A DNA stretch of 38,212 nucleotides from Clostridiaceae bacterium (GTDB lineage: Bacteria > Bacillota > Clostridia > Clostridiales > Clostridiaceae). Position 1 is the first letter of the stretch. Each line of letters opens with the position of its first letter. The DNA lies in NCBI GenBank assembly GCA_014380625.1, contig JACMJL010000123.1:1-38212 (forward strand), read 5' to 3'. Under the pieces are notes generated by a model, which worked only from the letters and a program-made list of their open reading frames with translations, was not told where the DNA came from and did no database searches. A program made the position numbers and the translations under genes. Below, piece by piece: positions 1 to 8,847 of this stretch.

Positions 1-3000
1 TGACCTTAGACAAAACAACCTTAGACTTAGCTGTTGGGCAAACATCATCTTTAACGGCTACAGTAGCTCCAGCACTTTCTACAAATAAAAATCTTAGATG
101 GACCTCAGATAAAACGACTGTAGCAACAGTAGTAAATGGAGTCATAACAGCTGTTGCAGAGGGAACTGCCAATATAACGGTAATAACTGAAGATGGAGTT
201 AAAACCTCCTTATGCATAGTCACTGTTAATGCTAAAGCACCACCTGCAAATAAAACCTTTAACATAATAGAAATAACAGACTTTCATGGACAACTTTTAG
301 ACTCTACTAATACAAAACCAGTAGGTGCAGCACTTGCAAAAGTTGTTAAAGAAGTAAAAGCTTCAAACCCAGATAGAACCTTAATAATTGGCGGAGGAGA
401 TTTATATCAAGGGACGCCAGTTTCTAATGTGTTACGTGGAGTGCCAGTTCAAAAGGTAATGAGCAACCTAGGCATGGAAGTTACAACCCTAGGTAATCAT
501 GAATTTGATTGGGGACTTGATGTAATTAACAATGAAACTATGGTAGGTGCAGGTTATTCAATAGTTTGTGCCAACATGTATAAGACAGGAACAAATAATA
601 GGCCCTATGCACCCTATAAAATAATTACTAAAGATGGTGTTAGGATAGCTGTTATTGGAGCTATACTTAAAGATGCTCCAACTATAATTATGCCAGCTTT
701 AGTGGCTCCTTTTGATTTTAGAGATCCAGCTACAGAAATTAATACAGTTGCAAAGCAAATCAGAGATGATAAATTAGCTGATATAGTATTAGCTGATGTA
801 CATGATGGTGGTGCTTCCCTTGATACAATAGTTAACAAATTACATGGAGTAGATGCAGTGTTTGGTGGACATACACATACTAGTGGAGATGTTGTAAACA
901 AGGATGCTGACAGTAAAGATGTTCCTACTTTAAATGCTGCTTCTACAGGTAAAGGTTTTATCAATTTAAAAATCACAGTAGACTCTACAAATAAGATAGT
1001 TAGTTTCTCACCTAAAGGTTCAAATTGGAATGCACTTACAATAACAACTTCATCGCCTACAGACCCTACTTGTAAGACCATTGTGGATGAGGCTAGCGCA
1101 ACTTTGTTACCAATATTTAATGTAGTTATTGGTAATGATACACAAGCGTACACAAGTGGACAATTAGACTCACCCTACGGAGAATCCCAACTTGGAAATT
1201 GGATGGCTGATGTTGTAAAGAATTATTCCAAGTCACCTGCTGATGTAGGTATGGTGAACAATGGTGGAATTAGATTAAGTCCAATTCCAGCAGGAGATAT
1301 TACCGTTGGAACTATATTTAATATTATGCCTTTTGATAATACAATTTGCACAACAACTATGACAGGTGCCCAACTTAAATTCATTTTTGAACAAGCTGTT
1401 CAAACTAATGGTAAAGGAATACAAATCTCTGGAGTTAAATTCGTCTACGATTCCTCCAAACCATCCTATGTTCCTTCAGTGTTAAATGCAGATGGAAGCA
1501 TTAAAACCGCTGAAGTATTAGGGCAAAGAGTACTTAGAATAATTAGAGAAAGCAACGACACAATTGTAAAAGATGAAGATATTCTTAAAGTAAACGCGCC
1601 GGATTTTGTTGCTACTGGAGGAGACACTTTTACAGGATTTTTAGTTCCCTCAATAGTACGTAGTTTAGTAGATTCTCATTATACCGTCAGAGACGCCTTG
1701 ACAGACAATGTTAAGTTTAATAAAAAAATAACAGTTGTAATGAATAACAGAGTAGACAATCAAATGGCTGTTGTAGCTCCTATAGCCATGTCAATATCAG
1801 AAGCTAGAACTACAGCTAAAACAGCAGTTATACTTACAGGGGTAGTTTCTGCAGTAAGCGGTAAAAATGTATTTATGCAAGATGATACAGCAGGAATTTG
1901 TATATATAATACGGCTGGAACTACATTTACCGCCCATAAAGGAGACAAAGTCACAGTAACTGGAAACTTATCAGTATATAATGGATTGCTAGAAATAACC
2001 CCAACTTCTGCCGCTGGGGTAGTGACCTTAAGCAGTGGTAATCAAGTTATACCTAAAGAGGTTACTGTGGGCTCTATTAGCGATACATTGCAGGGACAGT
2101 TAATTAAGGTTAAAAATGTAACTTTCACAAGCATAGACAATGCAGGTGCCTCTATGGCACAAGATTCCACAGGAAGTATAAATGTATTTGCAATGCCAGT
2201 TATAGCTGGGTTAGTAGTGGGAGATACTGCTGATGTAACTGCTGCAGTAACTCGTTATAGTACTAGCTTAGAACTAGCAGTTGATAATGCTACAGATGTG
2301 GTTAAAGTAGGAGCAACAACTGATGCAAAAATATCAGTAATAGGAACCTCAGACCTACATGGTGCAATATTCCCATTGGATTACAATACAGGACTTGCAG
2401 CAAATATAGGACTTGCCAAGGTTTCTACATATGTTGAAAGTGTAAGAGCAACTAATCCAAACACAATGTTAATTGATAACGGAGATACAATTCAAGGAAC
2501 TCCTTTAGCATATTATTATAACAAGATTAACACAACCTCAGAATATCCTATGATGAAGGTAATGGGAGCCATGAAATATGATACTTGGACCCTTGGTAAT
2601 CATGAATTCAATTACGGACTAGCTACACTAAACAGAATTATTGGTGATGCTACTAAAGAGAATATTGCAGTATTATCAGCTAATACTTATAAATCTAACG
2701 GTGCAGGTTTTGTTAAACCATATATTATTAAATCCTTTATTGTTAATGGTAAGACAATTAAGGTAGCAATACTTGGACTTACAACCAAAACCATACCAAA
2801 CTGGGAAGATCCAGCTCATTATGCAGACTTACATTTTAATGACTTAGTACTTGAAGCACAAAAATGGGTTCCAATCATAAAAGCAGCTGGAGCAGATGTG
2901 GTAATTGCATCAATTCATAGTGGTATAAAAGGTGCTAGTGATACAATTCCAGAGAACCAGGTTGATGAAGTCGCAAAAAAGGTATCAAGCATTGATGCAA

Positions 3001-4106
3001 TTCTTTGTGGTCATACACATACGGGTAAAACCTATACGTATACAAACCCAGATGGAAAGGTTGTGCCTGTAGTACAACCAAAGAATGGTGATGGAGTTTT
3101 CAGCCAAATAGATATAAATATAGACGCTAAAGGAGGTTTTACGGGAGTAACAGCCTTTAATGTTACCTTACCAGCTAATAGTATTGCAGATCCTTCAATA
3201 CTTGCATTAGCACAGCCCTATCAAGATGCAACACTGGCATATACAAAGACTGTTATAGGACAATCTACAGCTGTTTTTGAGGGAACTAAACAATTAACTG
3301 AGCCGTCCTCAATAATGGAGCTTGTGAATAAAGTTCAGGCCAATGCAGCAGGAACGCAGCTTTCAATAGCAGCTCCACTTAGTCTTACAGCAAAAGTACC
3401 AAAGGGTGATGTTAAAAGGCAAGATATCATGGGAATTTATGTATATGAGAACTACTTATTTGGACTAAAAATGACTGGCAGTCAGCTTAAAAATTGGCTT
3501 GAATGGTCAGTAAGATACTATAAACAAGTAGTAAATTCATCTGACCCCATAGTTAAGGACTCATTACTTAATATTGCTGATTACAACCTTGACCAGCTAT
3601 ATGGTGCAACCTATGACATTGATTTAACGCAGCCAGCTTGTAAAGTTGATTCAAATGGAAAGGTAATAACCCAAAATAGAATAAAGAACTTAAAAATAAA
3701 TGGTGTACTTGTAAAAGATACAGACTCATTGAAGGTGGCTATTAACAATTACAGATACAATGGTGGTGGTGGATTTATGGTAGCCGCAGGATTTGTACCT
3801 GGAAGCCAGGCAACTATAGCTGCAACCTTCTATGATTCAGGAAAAACTCTTGGAGATGATGGTCAAGTTAGAAACATGATGTTCAAATATGTACAAGATA
3901 AGAAGACGATTTCTCCAACAAACAGTAACAATTGGAAAATTTCAACAGTGGCTGTTAAACCAAATTCAATTAATGTTACAACTCTTCCTAAAACAGGTTC
4001 CTCTATTGATATGGCATTACTAATATACCTAGGTGGAGCTGTAACTGGATTAGGAGTTTTTATATTAGTTATTGGTAAGAAGAAGGGAAAAAAGAACGCA
4101 GCATAA
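1..4106 (+). CDS. Cell-wall-anchored double 5'-nucleotidase / 2',3'-cyclic phosphodiesterase (5' end outside window)
   Basis: The open frame runs from base 3 with no stop, so the gene begins upstream; the ATG at 429 lies inside the first catalytic domain and is not the start. Visible order: a bacterial Ig-like (BIG2) repeat at about nt 3-230; metallophosphatase 1 (DFHG near nt 280, GNHEFDWG, GGHTHTSG); a 5'-nucleotidase C-terminal domain (LGNWMADVV, NNGGIR); an OB-fold-like linker at about nt 1780-2320; metallophosphatase 2 (DLHG near 2350, GNHEFNYG, CGHTHTG); a second nucleotidase C domain; then LPKTG (3984-3998), a membrane span and a GKKKGKK tail. Both phosphatase domains keep the metal-binding D-x-H, GNHE and GHTH residues. 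This matches the YfkN/YhcR family of Bacillus, sortase-anchored enzymes that hydrolyse nucleotides and cyclic 2',3'-nucleotides outside the cell. The likely role is phosphate and nucleoside scavenging. Exact substrates cannot be read from sequence. Confidence 0.93.
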   Translation, partial: TLDKTTLDLAVGQTSSLTATVAPALSTNKNLRWTSDKTTVATVVNGVITAVAEGTANITVITEDGVKTSLCIVTVNAKAPPANKTFNIIEITDFHGQLLDSTNTKPVGAALAKVVKEVKASNPDRTLIIGGGDLYQGTPVSNVLRGVPVQKVMSNLGMEVTTLGNHEFDWGLDVINNETMVGAGYSIVCANMYKTGTNNRPYAPYKIITKDGVRIAVIGAILKDAPTIIMPALVAPFDFRDPATEINTVAKQIRDDKLADIVLADVHDGGASLDTIVNKLHGVDAVFGGHTHTSGDVVNKDADSKDVPTLNAASTGKGFINLKITVDSTNKIVSFSPKGSNWNALTITTSSPTDPTCKTIVDEASATLLPIFNVVIGNDTQAYTSGQLDSPYGESQLGNWMADVVKNYSKSPADVGMVNNGGIRLSPIPAGDITVGTIFNIMPFDNTICTTTMTGAQLKFIFEQAVQTNGKGIQISGVKFVYDSSKPSYVPSVLNADGSIKTAEVLGQRVLRIIRESNDTIVKDEDILKVNAPDFVATGGDTFTGFLVPSIVRSLVDSHYTVRDALTDNVKFNKKITVVMNNRVDNQMAVVAPIAMSISEARTTAKTAVILTGVVSAVSGKNVFMQDDTAGICIYNTAGTTFTAHKGDKVTVTGNLSVYNGLLEITPTSAAGVVTLSSGNQVIPKEVTVGSISDTLQGQLIKVKNVTFTSIDNAGASMAQDSTGSINVFAMPVIAGLVVGDTADVTAAVTRYSTSLELAVDNATDVVKVGATTDAKISVIGTSDLHGAIFPLDYNTGLAANIGLAKVSTYVESVRATNPNTMLIDNGDTIQGTPLAYYYNKINTTSEYPMMKVMGAMKYDTWTLGNHEFNYGLATLNRIIGDATKENIAVLSANTYKSNGAGFVKPYIIKSFIVNGKTIKVAILGLTTKTIPNWEDPAHYADLHFNDLVLEAQKWVPIIKAAGADVVIASIHSGIKGASDTIPENQVDEVAKKVSSIDAILCGHTHTGKTYTYTNPDGKVVPVVQPKNGDGVFSQIDINIDAKGGFTGVTAFNVTLPANSIADPSILALAQPYQDATLAYTKTVIGQSTAVFEGTKQLTEPSSIMELVNKVQANAAGTQLSIAAPLSLTAKVPKGDVKRQDIMGIYVYENYLFGLKMTGSQLKNWLEWSVRYYKQVVNSSDPIVKDSLLNIADYNLDQLYGATYDIDLTQPACKVDSNGKVITQNRIKNLKINGVLVKDTDSLKVAINNYRYNGGGGFMVAAGFVPGSQATIAATFYDSGKTLGDDGQVRNMMFKYVQDKKTISPTNSNNWKISTVAVKPNSINVTTLPKTGSSIDMALLIYLGGAVTGLGVFILVIGKKKGKKNAA

Positions 4107-4129
4107 AAAAAGAAGGAAAATGTACCCCT

Positions 4130-4170
4130 AAAGGTAGAGACTAAAGAAAAGAGTCTCTACCTTTTCTATT
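4130..4170 (+). terminator. Rho-independent terminator of the surface nucleotidase
   Basis: A perfect 12-bp inverted repeat (arms 4131-4142 and 4152-4163, extendable by one A-T pair) with a 9-nt loop is followed by a short interrupted T-run (TTCTATT). It begins 24 bp after the stop codon at 4106. Confidence 0.85.
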
Positions 4171-4218
4171 GCTCTAAATAGAAGTCGAATTAACTATCTC
4201 AGTTCGAAATATTTTGAC

Positions 4219-4503
4219 CTATATCCTATAGTACGCGGTCTCCTTGTTAGCAGGTTCTACAAATATATTACTTTTACTTATGTCAGGTAACTCTTCATAT
4301 ATTTTATCTAAATACTCCTCATTGGTAACAACAAAAATATTCTCTTTACTCACTAATGGCTTAATTCTATCCACAGTGTTTCTTAAAAAACTTTTATCAT
4401 TAATTAACTTTAGAAACTGCTTTGGATTTTCGGACCTGGATAATGGGTACAACCTTATACCTTTACCTCCTGCTAGAATTAGTGCATATAGCAAAAAAAT
4501 CAC
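4219..4503 (-). pseudogene. Remnant of mannose-1-phosphate guanylyltransferase (N-terminus only)
   Basis: About 94 codons encode the start of a sugar-phosphate nucleotidyltransferase: ALILAGGKGIRLYPLSR is the nucleotide-binding G-rich loop, followed by NPKQFLKL and FVVTNEEY, typical of GDP-mannose pyrophosphorylases (normally about 350 residues). The reading breaks off after EPANKETA, which in intact proteins is followed by the rest of the catalytic core. The only in-frame upstream start is a GTG at the base of the 4501-4548 hairpin, with no ribosome site, so translation is doubtful. The remnant lies directly behind the terminator hairpin of the GH3-like gene. It is probably a leftover of a deletion. 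Protein family assignment is secure; functional loss is inferred. Confidence 0.85.
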
Positions 4504-4548
4504 TCCATTAAATTACTCAATTCATTGTATGAATAATTTAATGGAGTG
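4493..4548 (-). terminator. Strong hairpin terminator after the GH3-like gene, at the junction of two gene remnants
   Basis: Perfect 15-bp inverted repeat with arms 4501-4515 and 4534-4548 and an 18-nt loop. On the minus strand it is followed by a T-run (ATTTTTTT). It lies 12 bp after the stop of the truncated GH3-like gene and directly abuts the guanylyltransferase remnant. Confidence 0.75.
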
Positions 4549-4560
4549 GTGAAATTATTT

Positions 4561-5727
4561 TCATATGTATGTAGCCTTAAATGGCTTGTCCTGTTTTTTT
4601 TTGAATTTAATTAGTGGAATAATACCACTAAAACCAGTAACCATGACTAAGTCCTTTAACTTATATCTGTATAATCCGCCAGAAGTAGTTATGATAATGG
4701 CATATTCCTTGTCCTTTTCCAGTTCATGCGCAAGATATATTTTACTATCATAGGTTTCTTCAAACTCAAAAAAATAAGAATTTACACTAAGTCTTGCCCC
4801 TTGCTCCTCTGATATTGGAAAGGATATAAAACCATCAGTTGCATGTAGCTCCTTAGGTTGTATGGTGACAGAAGGGAATATAATTTTTAATTTATCCAAA
4901 TAGGCTTTAGCATTGCCATCACTCCAACAACTAATGACTTTTAAGTTCTTCCATAATTTATTGTAAGCCTTTTCTTCCAGAAATTCCATTACTTCTAAAC
5001 TTCTTTTTTTATTTTTACTATAAATATTACCCACTAACCTATTTGTATTCTTTACCATATATTCTAGTAGTAGAATAAAAGAAGTTGGATTCCAAACCGA
5101 TATAGAGGTTAAATTTTTGCAACTCAGTAGAGCTAAGGCATTTTTGTAGTAAAAGGTGTCTATATTCTCTTCCTTAGCAATCTGACCTGGTAAGGCAAAT
5201 ATCCTATTGAATAGCTTCTTTTCTATGCCTCTAAAATAATACCTATCCTCCTCAAATTGTAAATTGCTTGGGCTTACAGACCAGTAACTTTTCCCCCATT
5301 TTATTCCCTTATAGTTTGAAAATAAATCGTAAACCCAATACTTAATTCCCTTTTGGAAATCTTCCTTCTGAGACTTTGTATATGGTATAAGCATTGAGCC
5401 AGAAGTATCACCTCTATATAATTCAAGGAATAATATATTTTCTGTGGTGAGAATGTTTTTCTCCCCATTTCTTATTTTTTCAATATACTCTTTATAATCC
5501 TCATACACAGTAAGTGGTACACTACTCTGAAATTCCTCTAATGTTTTTATATTTTCAAAGGTGTGTGTTTTTCCATATTCACAAGTTTTGTTATTACTAA
5601 TAATATTAAGTAATTTTTTCCTTTGCACTTCTTCTATATCCTTTATACTTAAAAACTCTTTATATTCTTTTTGGTACAAAAGGCACCAAAGATTATTTAT
5701 TAAAAAGCACCATAGTCGCTGAAACAT
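4561..5727 (-). CDS. GH3-family adenylate-forming enzyme, C-terminally truncated
   Basis: GH3 proteins activate carboxylic acids with ATP and join them to amino acids or amines. Visible hallmarks: the N-terminal YGKTHTFENI region (51-60), a P-loop-like segment ending SMLIPYT (111-117), HATDG (295-299) near the usual ATEG position, and TTSGGLYRYKLKD (347-359) followed by VTGF. Bacterial GH3 proteins are usually 500-570 residues; this one stops at 388, just after the YRY motif, so the whole C-terminal swivelling subdomain is missing. Several core positions deviate: RGDTSGS in place of SGTT-type sequence, E to D in ATEG, and K in place of G in YRYxxGD. Start is ATG at 5727 with AGGGGGG upstream and a consensus promoter at 5819-5848. 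It may be transcribed, but the product is probably inactive or altered; a pseudogene is a fair alternative call. Confidence 0.75.
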   Translation of the reverse strand: MFQRLWCFLINNLWCLLYQKEYKEFLSIKDIEEVQRKKLLNIISNNKTCEYGKTHTFENIKTLEEFQSSVPLTVYEDYKEYIEKIRNGEKNILTTENILFLELYRGDTSGSMLIPYTKSQKEDFQKGIKYWVYDLFSNYKGIKWGKSYWSVSPSNLQFEEDRYYFRGIEKKLFNRIFALPGQIAKEENIDTFYYKNALALLSCKNLTSISVWNPTSFILLLEYMVKNTNRLVGNIYSKNKKRSLEVMEFLEEKAYNKLWKNLKVISCWSDGNAKAYLDKLKIIFPSVTIQPKELHATDGFISFPISEEQGARLSVNSYFFEFEETYDSKIYLAHELEKDKEYAIIITTSGGLYRYKLKDLVMVTGFSGIIPLIKFKKKQDKPFKATYI

Positions 5728-5818
5728 TTTATCCCCCCCTCTTCTTAAAAGTAACCTTCATAACTACACAACATGTTAGCGTCATAAGATAAAATTTCTA
5801 TATTGAACATCCCAGGTA

Positions 5819-5848
5819 ATTATATCACTATTTTACATTAATTGTCAA
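5819..5848 (-). promoter_or_regulatory. Consensus SigA promoter for the GH3-like gene
   Basis: On the minus strand TTGACA (5848-5843) and TATAAT (5824-5819) are separated by 18 bp, both perfect matches. The start codon is about 90 bp downstream. Confidence 0.8.
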
Positions 5849-5863
5849 AAACAATAGCCCACA

Positions 5864-5914
5864 ATAATAAAAAATCCACCTTATGAATTTAAGTTAACTC
5901 ATAGGGTGGATTTA
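5864..5914 (-). terminator. Terminator at the end of the vWA/MoxR operon
   Basis: Inverted repeat with arms 5872-5886 and 5899-5913 (AAATCCACC pairs with GGTGGATTT; one weak position inside). On the minus strand a T6 run follows. It lies about 115 bp after the stop of the 931-aa vWA gene. Most of 5914-6026 holds nothing else recognisable. Confidence 0.8.
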
Positions 5915-6026
5915 TCTCTGATAAATTAATAACCTAATATAGTAATTAATCAAAATCAAGTTCCAGCATCTAGGATTTGTATATTAGAGAAATAATCTTA
6001 CATTGTCAATAACCCCGTCCCCATGG

Positions 6027-8822
6027 TTACTTAAATCTCTTATTTTTCAATAATTGACTAGTGTCTAATGAGTTTATAGTTGATGATGCTGCTGTTTCAA
6101 GGGTTGTAGTTGCAACAGTAGCAGGAACCTCTTCCTCTACAATTTCATTTTCAGGTGCTTCATAGGTTGAAACCTTGATTTTCCCTCGGTTACTAGGAGT
6201 TTTATTCAGTTTAGTTTTAGCTAAAGAAGAAGTTAAAACTGAAGTAGTTGAATTTACTTTTTTAAGCATTGATTTTAATTTGTACATACTTATATTTAAT
6301 CTTCTTAAAGCTATATCAAACATAAAAAGTATTAATGCCAGGGAAAGTAAAAATATAGTTATATTTCTTTGCCCTTTTTTATGTATTAGCTCATTTCCAA
6401 AGACTTCATTTGGAGCTTTTATATTTTTTCCTCCAATATAAGTTATAAGCTTATCTAAATTTGTGCTACTAATATTTATCTTATATTCAGGAGAATATTG
6501 TACTGCGTAGCCTGTGTTAACGGAATTTAGAATCTCACCATTTTTTACTTCCTTACCATTTATCATGTATACTCCAGTTTCCTTTAGATCAATTGTACCT
6601 GTATACTCACCCGGTGCTGTTTCAGAAAGTTTTTCTTCAGTGCTTACACCTGAAGGTGCTACAATAACTATACTGCTGTCAAGTTGGTTTTCATTCTTTT
6701 TATCCTTTAAAACTACGGTAGCTTTGTTGCCCTGCGCAGTAACCTCCATGCTAACATTTTCATTATCATAATTTTCAAAGGTAAAGTTTAAAAGATTTTG
6801 CCATAGCTTTAAATTTTTATTCCAATTTAGATAATTCGCACTCCATTTTCCTGAAATATCAGAATTCCAAGCAGCGGTTTTTCCTAAGCCATACTGCCAA
6901 ACTGTTAAAATAGGGTCATCCTCATCACTCTTAAGAATTTCCCTTGCAGTTTCCTTTTGCGTAGCACCAATGTAACCCAGCAATGAGGGTAAACCAGCTT
7001 CAGCAACGCCACTTAATATATTGTTTTCACTGCTAATTATAGGTGTAAACTCTCGGTTGTTAAGATAACTTCGTGATGCCATAAAGGTTTCCTTTGAAAA
7101 TATCCTAGGAATATTAGTATATTCATCAGTTAAATATGATCTTCCACCGCACTGTTGTGCTATAGTTTCTAGCAACTGTTTATCTGCGTCTTTACCCACT
7201 GCTACAGTAGATACTGTTATATTATCTTTGTTAATATCTTTTATTAAACTATCATACCCTGTTTTCTCTGCTTGACCATCTGTTAGCAAAATAATATGCT
7301 TTAGCTTTGCATCACTTTTCTTTAAAGCGTTATAGCCTTCCTGAAGTGCTGGAATTATACTAGTACCCCCATCTGCCCTTATAGTTCCAATATCAGCTTC
7401 AATAGCTTTAATATCATTTATAACTTGCTCCTTAACTGCCCAACTATAAGCACCATCAAAGGCCAATACTCCAAGTTCATCTTTACCCTGCCTTAAGGAT
7501 TCTAAACTCCTTATTGCAGCTTCCTTCGCCATATCTACCTTACTTATGCCTGCTATACCTTCAGTCATACTGCCAGATTTATCAATAATTAGCACCATAG
7601 CCATTTTAGGTATCTCTTTTTTTCCTCTCATATCCATGTATACAGGAAGTACCTTTTCAAGAGGAGTTTTAGCGTATCCTCCAAGGGCAAAGGAGTTATC
7701 TCCTCCAGTAGCTATAAGGCCTCCTCCAAAATCTTTTACATAACTTTCAATTGAATTTAAAAATCCCTCATTAAGATTATCTGCAGAAACATTGCAGGTT
7801 ATTATAGATTTATAACTTGTCATCTCTTGCAAAGTTCTTGGCGCTGCTGCTGCATCTATTAATGTATAATCTATGGAGGAGGCTTTAAGCATTTTTATAA
7901 GTTCTTCAGCTTCTCCCTTGTTGTCTTTTATAACTAAAACCCTAGGTTTTGCTACTACACTGGTAAAGGTAGTAGCCTCATTATTCTTAATTTCACTGTC
8001 CGTACTTGGTTCTACCATTACCTTATAACTTCTAAAGCCTCCAGAATCAGCCTTATCCTTAAACATAAACTTATTTATTCCCTTTTGTAGCTGAACTTTC
8101 TGCTCTGAAACCTTGCTTCTCCCATTAAAAAGGTTTATATTTGCACTTTGTGCTGTAGTGCTATTTATTGTTACCACTAGGTTAAATTCCTCATCCAAGG
8201 TTAATCTTTGTGGCACGCTAATATTCTCTACAGCAACTTCCTCACCAATATTTTTTTCCACTTTATAATACTTAAAATCTATATCCTGTTTCCCAAGGGA
8301 AGAGGTTATTTTACTTACAGTTCCAGAGTTTTCTTCCCCATCAGAAATTAAAACAATTCTCTTATTTGAATTATCAGGAAAGATAGATAAGGCAGTAGTT
8401 ATGGCATTTTCTATGTCAGTATAGTTTCCATTTATCTTCCCTTCAACCTTTGAAAATAAAATTTCCTTACTAACGAAACTTTCCACTTGGGCATTTTCAC
8501 CAAAGGATATCACACCAATTTGATCTTTAGGACCCTTATTTTTAACAGCCTCATTAATAAAGTTCTCCATATTATTTCTATTGGTTAAGGTTGAGTCAGA
8601 GCCATCAATTAAAAAAATTGTAGTTGTAGTATCTACTTTCCAGTATAGACTTGTATCACAAATACTTAAGATAATTAAACTTAATATTATAGTTCGTAAT
8701 ATCAGGATACATCTTTTCTTATTTCGGGGAATCCGAACTAACCATTTTCCCGAATAAATTGTCAACGCAATAAGTAAAGGTATTAAAATCAATAAATATG
8801 GTCTTGTAAAACTTAAACCCAT
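6027..8822 (-). CDS. Membrane protein with two von Willebrand A domains and a glutamine-amidotransferase-like domain
   Basis: A 931-residue BatA-like protein. Two N-terminal membrane spans (about 8-24 and 38-56) precede a first vWA domain with a complete metal site DGSDS (73-77). An amidotransferase-like fold follows at about 294-400 (VLVIKDNKGEAEELIKML, GGGLIATGGDNSF). A second vWA domain has a classical metal site DKSGS (414-418). A C-terminal span near 820-842 and an 88-residue Ser/Thr/Glu-rich tail follow. The vWA domains should lie outside the membrane and bind protein partners through the metal site. ATG at 8822 is preceded by GGAGG at good spacing. It is the last gene of the set, 25 bp after the preceding vWA gene, and is followed by a terminator. 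Its role is inferred from operon company (MoxR, DUF58), which is linked to chaperone-like assembly of other proteins. Confidence 0.88.
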   Translation of the reverse strand: MGLSFTRPYLLILIPLLIALTIYSGKWLVRIPRNKKRCILILRTIILSLIILSICDTSLYWKVDTTTTIFLIDGSDSTLTNRNNMENFINEAVKNKGPKDQIGVISFGENAQVESFVSKEILFSKVEGKINGNYTDIENAITTALSIFPDNSNKRIVLISDGEENSGTVSKITSSLGKQDIDFKYYKVEKNIGEEVAVENISVPQRLTLDEEFNLVVTINSTTAQSANINLFNGRSKVSEQKVQLQKGINKFMFKDKADSGGFRSYKVMVEPSTDSEIKNNEATTFTSVVAKPRVLVIKDNKGEAEELIKMLKASSIDYTLIDAAAAPRTLQEMTSYKSIITCNVSADNLNEGFLNSIESYVKDFGGGLIATGGDNSFALGGYAKTPLEKVLPVYMDMRGKKEIPKMAMVLIIDKSGSMTEGIAGISKVDMAKEAAIRSLESLRQGKDELGVLAFDGAYSWAVKEQVINDIKAIEADIGTIRADGGTSIIPALQEGYNALKKSDAKLKHIILLTDGQAEKTGYDSLIKDINKDNITVSTVAVGKDADKQLLETIAQQCGGRSYLTDEYTNIPRIFSKETFMASRSYLNNREFTPIISSENNILSGVAEAGLPSLLGYIGATQKETAREILKSDEDDPILTVWQYGLGKTAAWNSDISGKWSANYLNWNKNLKLWQNLLNFTFENYDNENVSMEVTAQGNKATVVLKDKKNENQLDSSIVIVAPSGVSTEEKLSETAPGEYTGTIDLKETGVYMINGKEVKNGEILNSVNTGYAVQYSPEYKINISSTNLDKLITYIGGKNIKAPNEVFGNELIHKKGQRNITIFLLSLALILFMFDIALRRLNISMYKLKSMLKKVNSTTSVLTSSLAKTKLNKTPSNRGKIKVSTYEAPENEIVEEEVPATVATTTLETAASSTINSLDTSQLLKNKRFK

Positions 8823-8847
8823 AAGATGCCTCCTTCCTCTATATTGT

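Noticed and set aside
614-1153. Minus-strand open frame of 179 codons inside the nucleotidase gene
   Set aside because: It is antisense to conserved catalytic motifs and has no ribosome site; it is a shadow of the real frame.
4244-4552. Plus-strand 102-codon open frame
   Set aside because: It is antisense to the guanylyltransferase remnant, with no family signal and no ribosome site.
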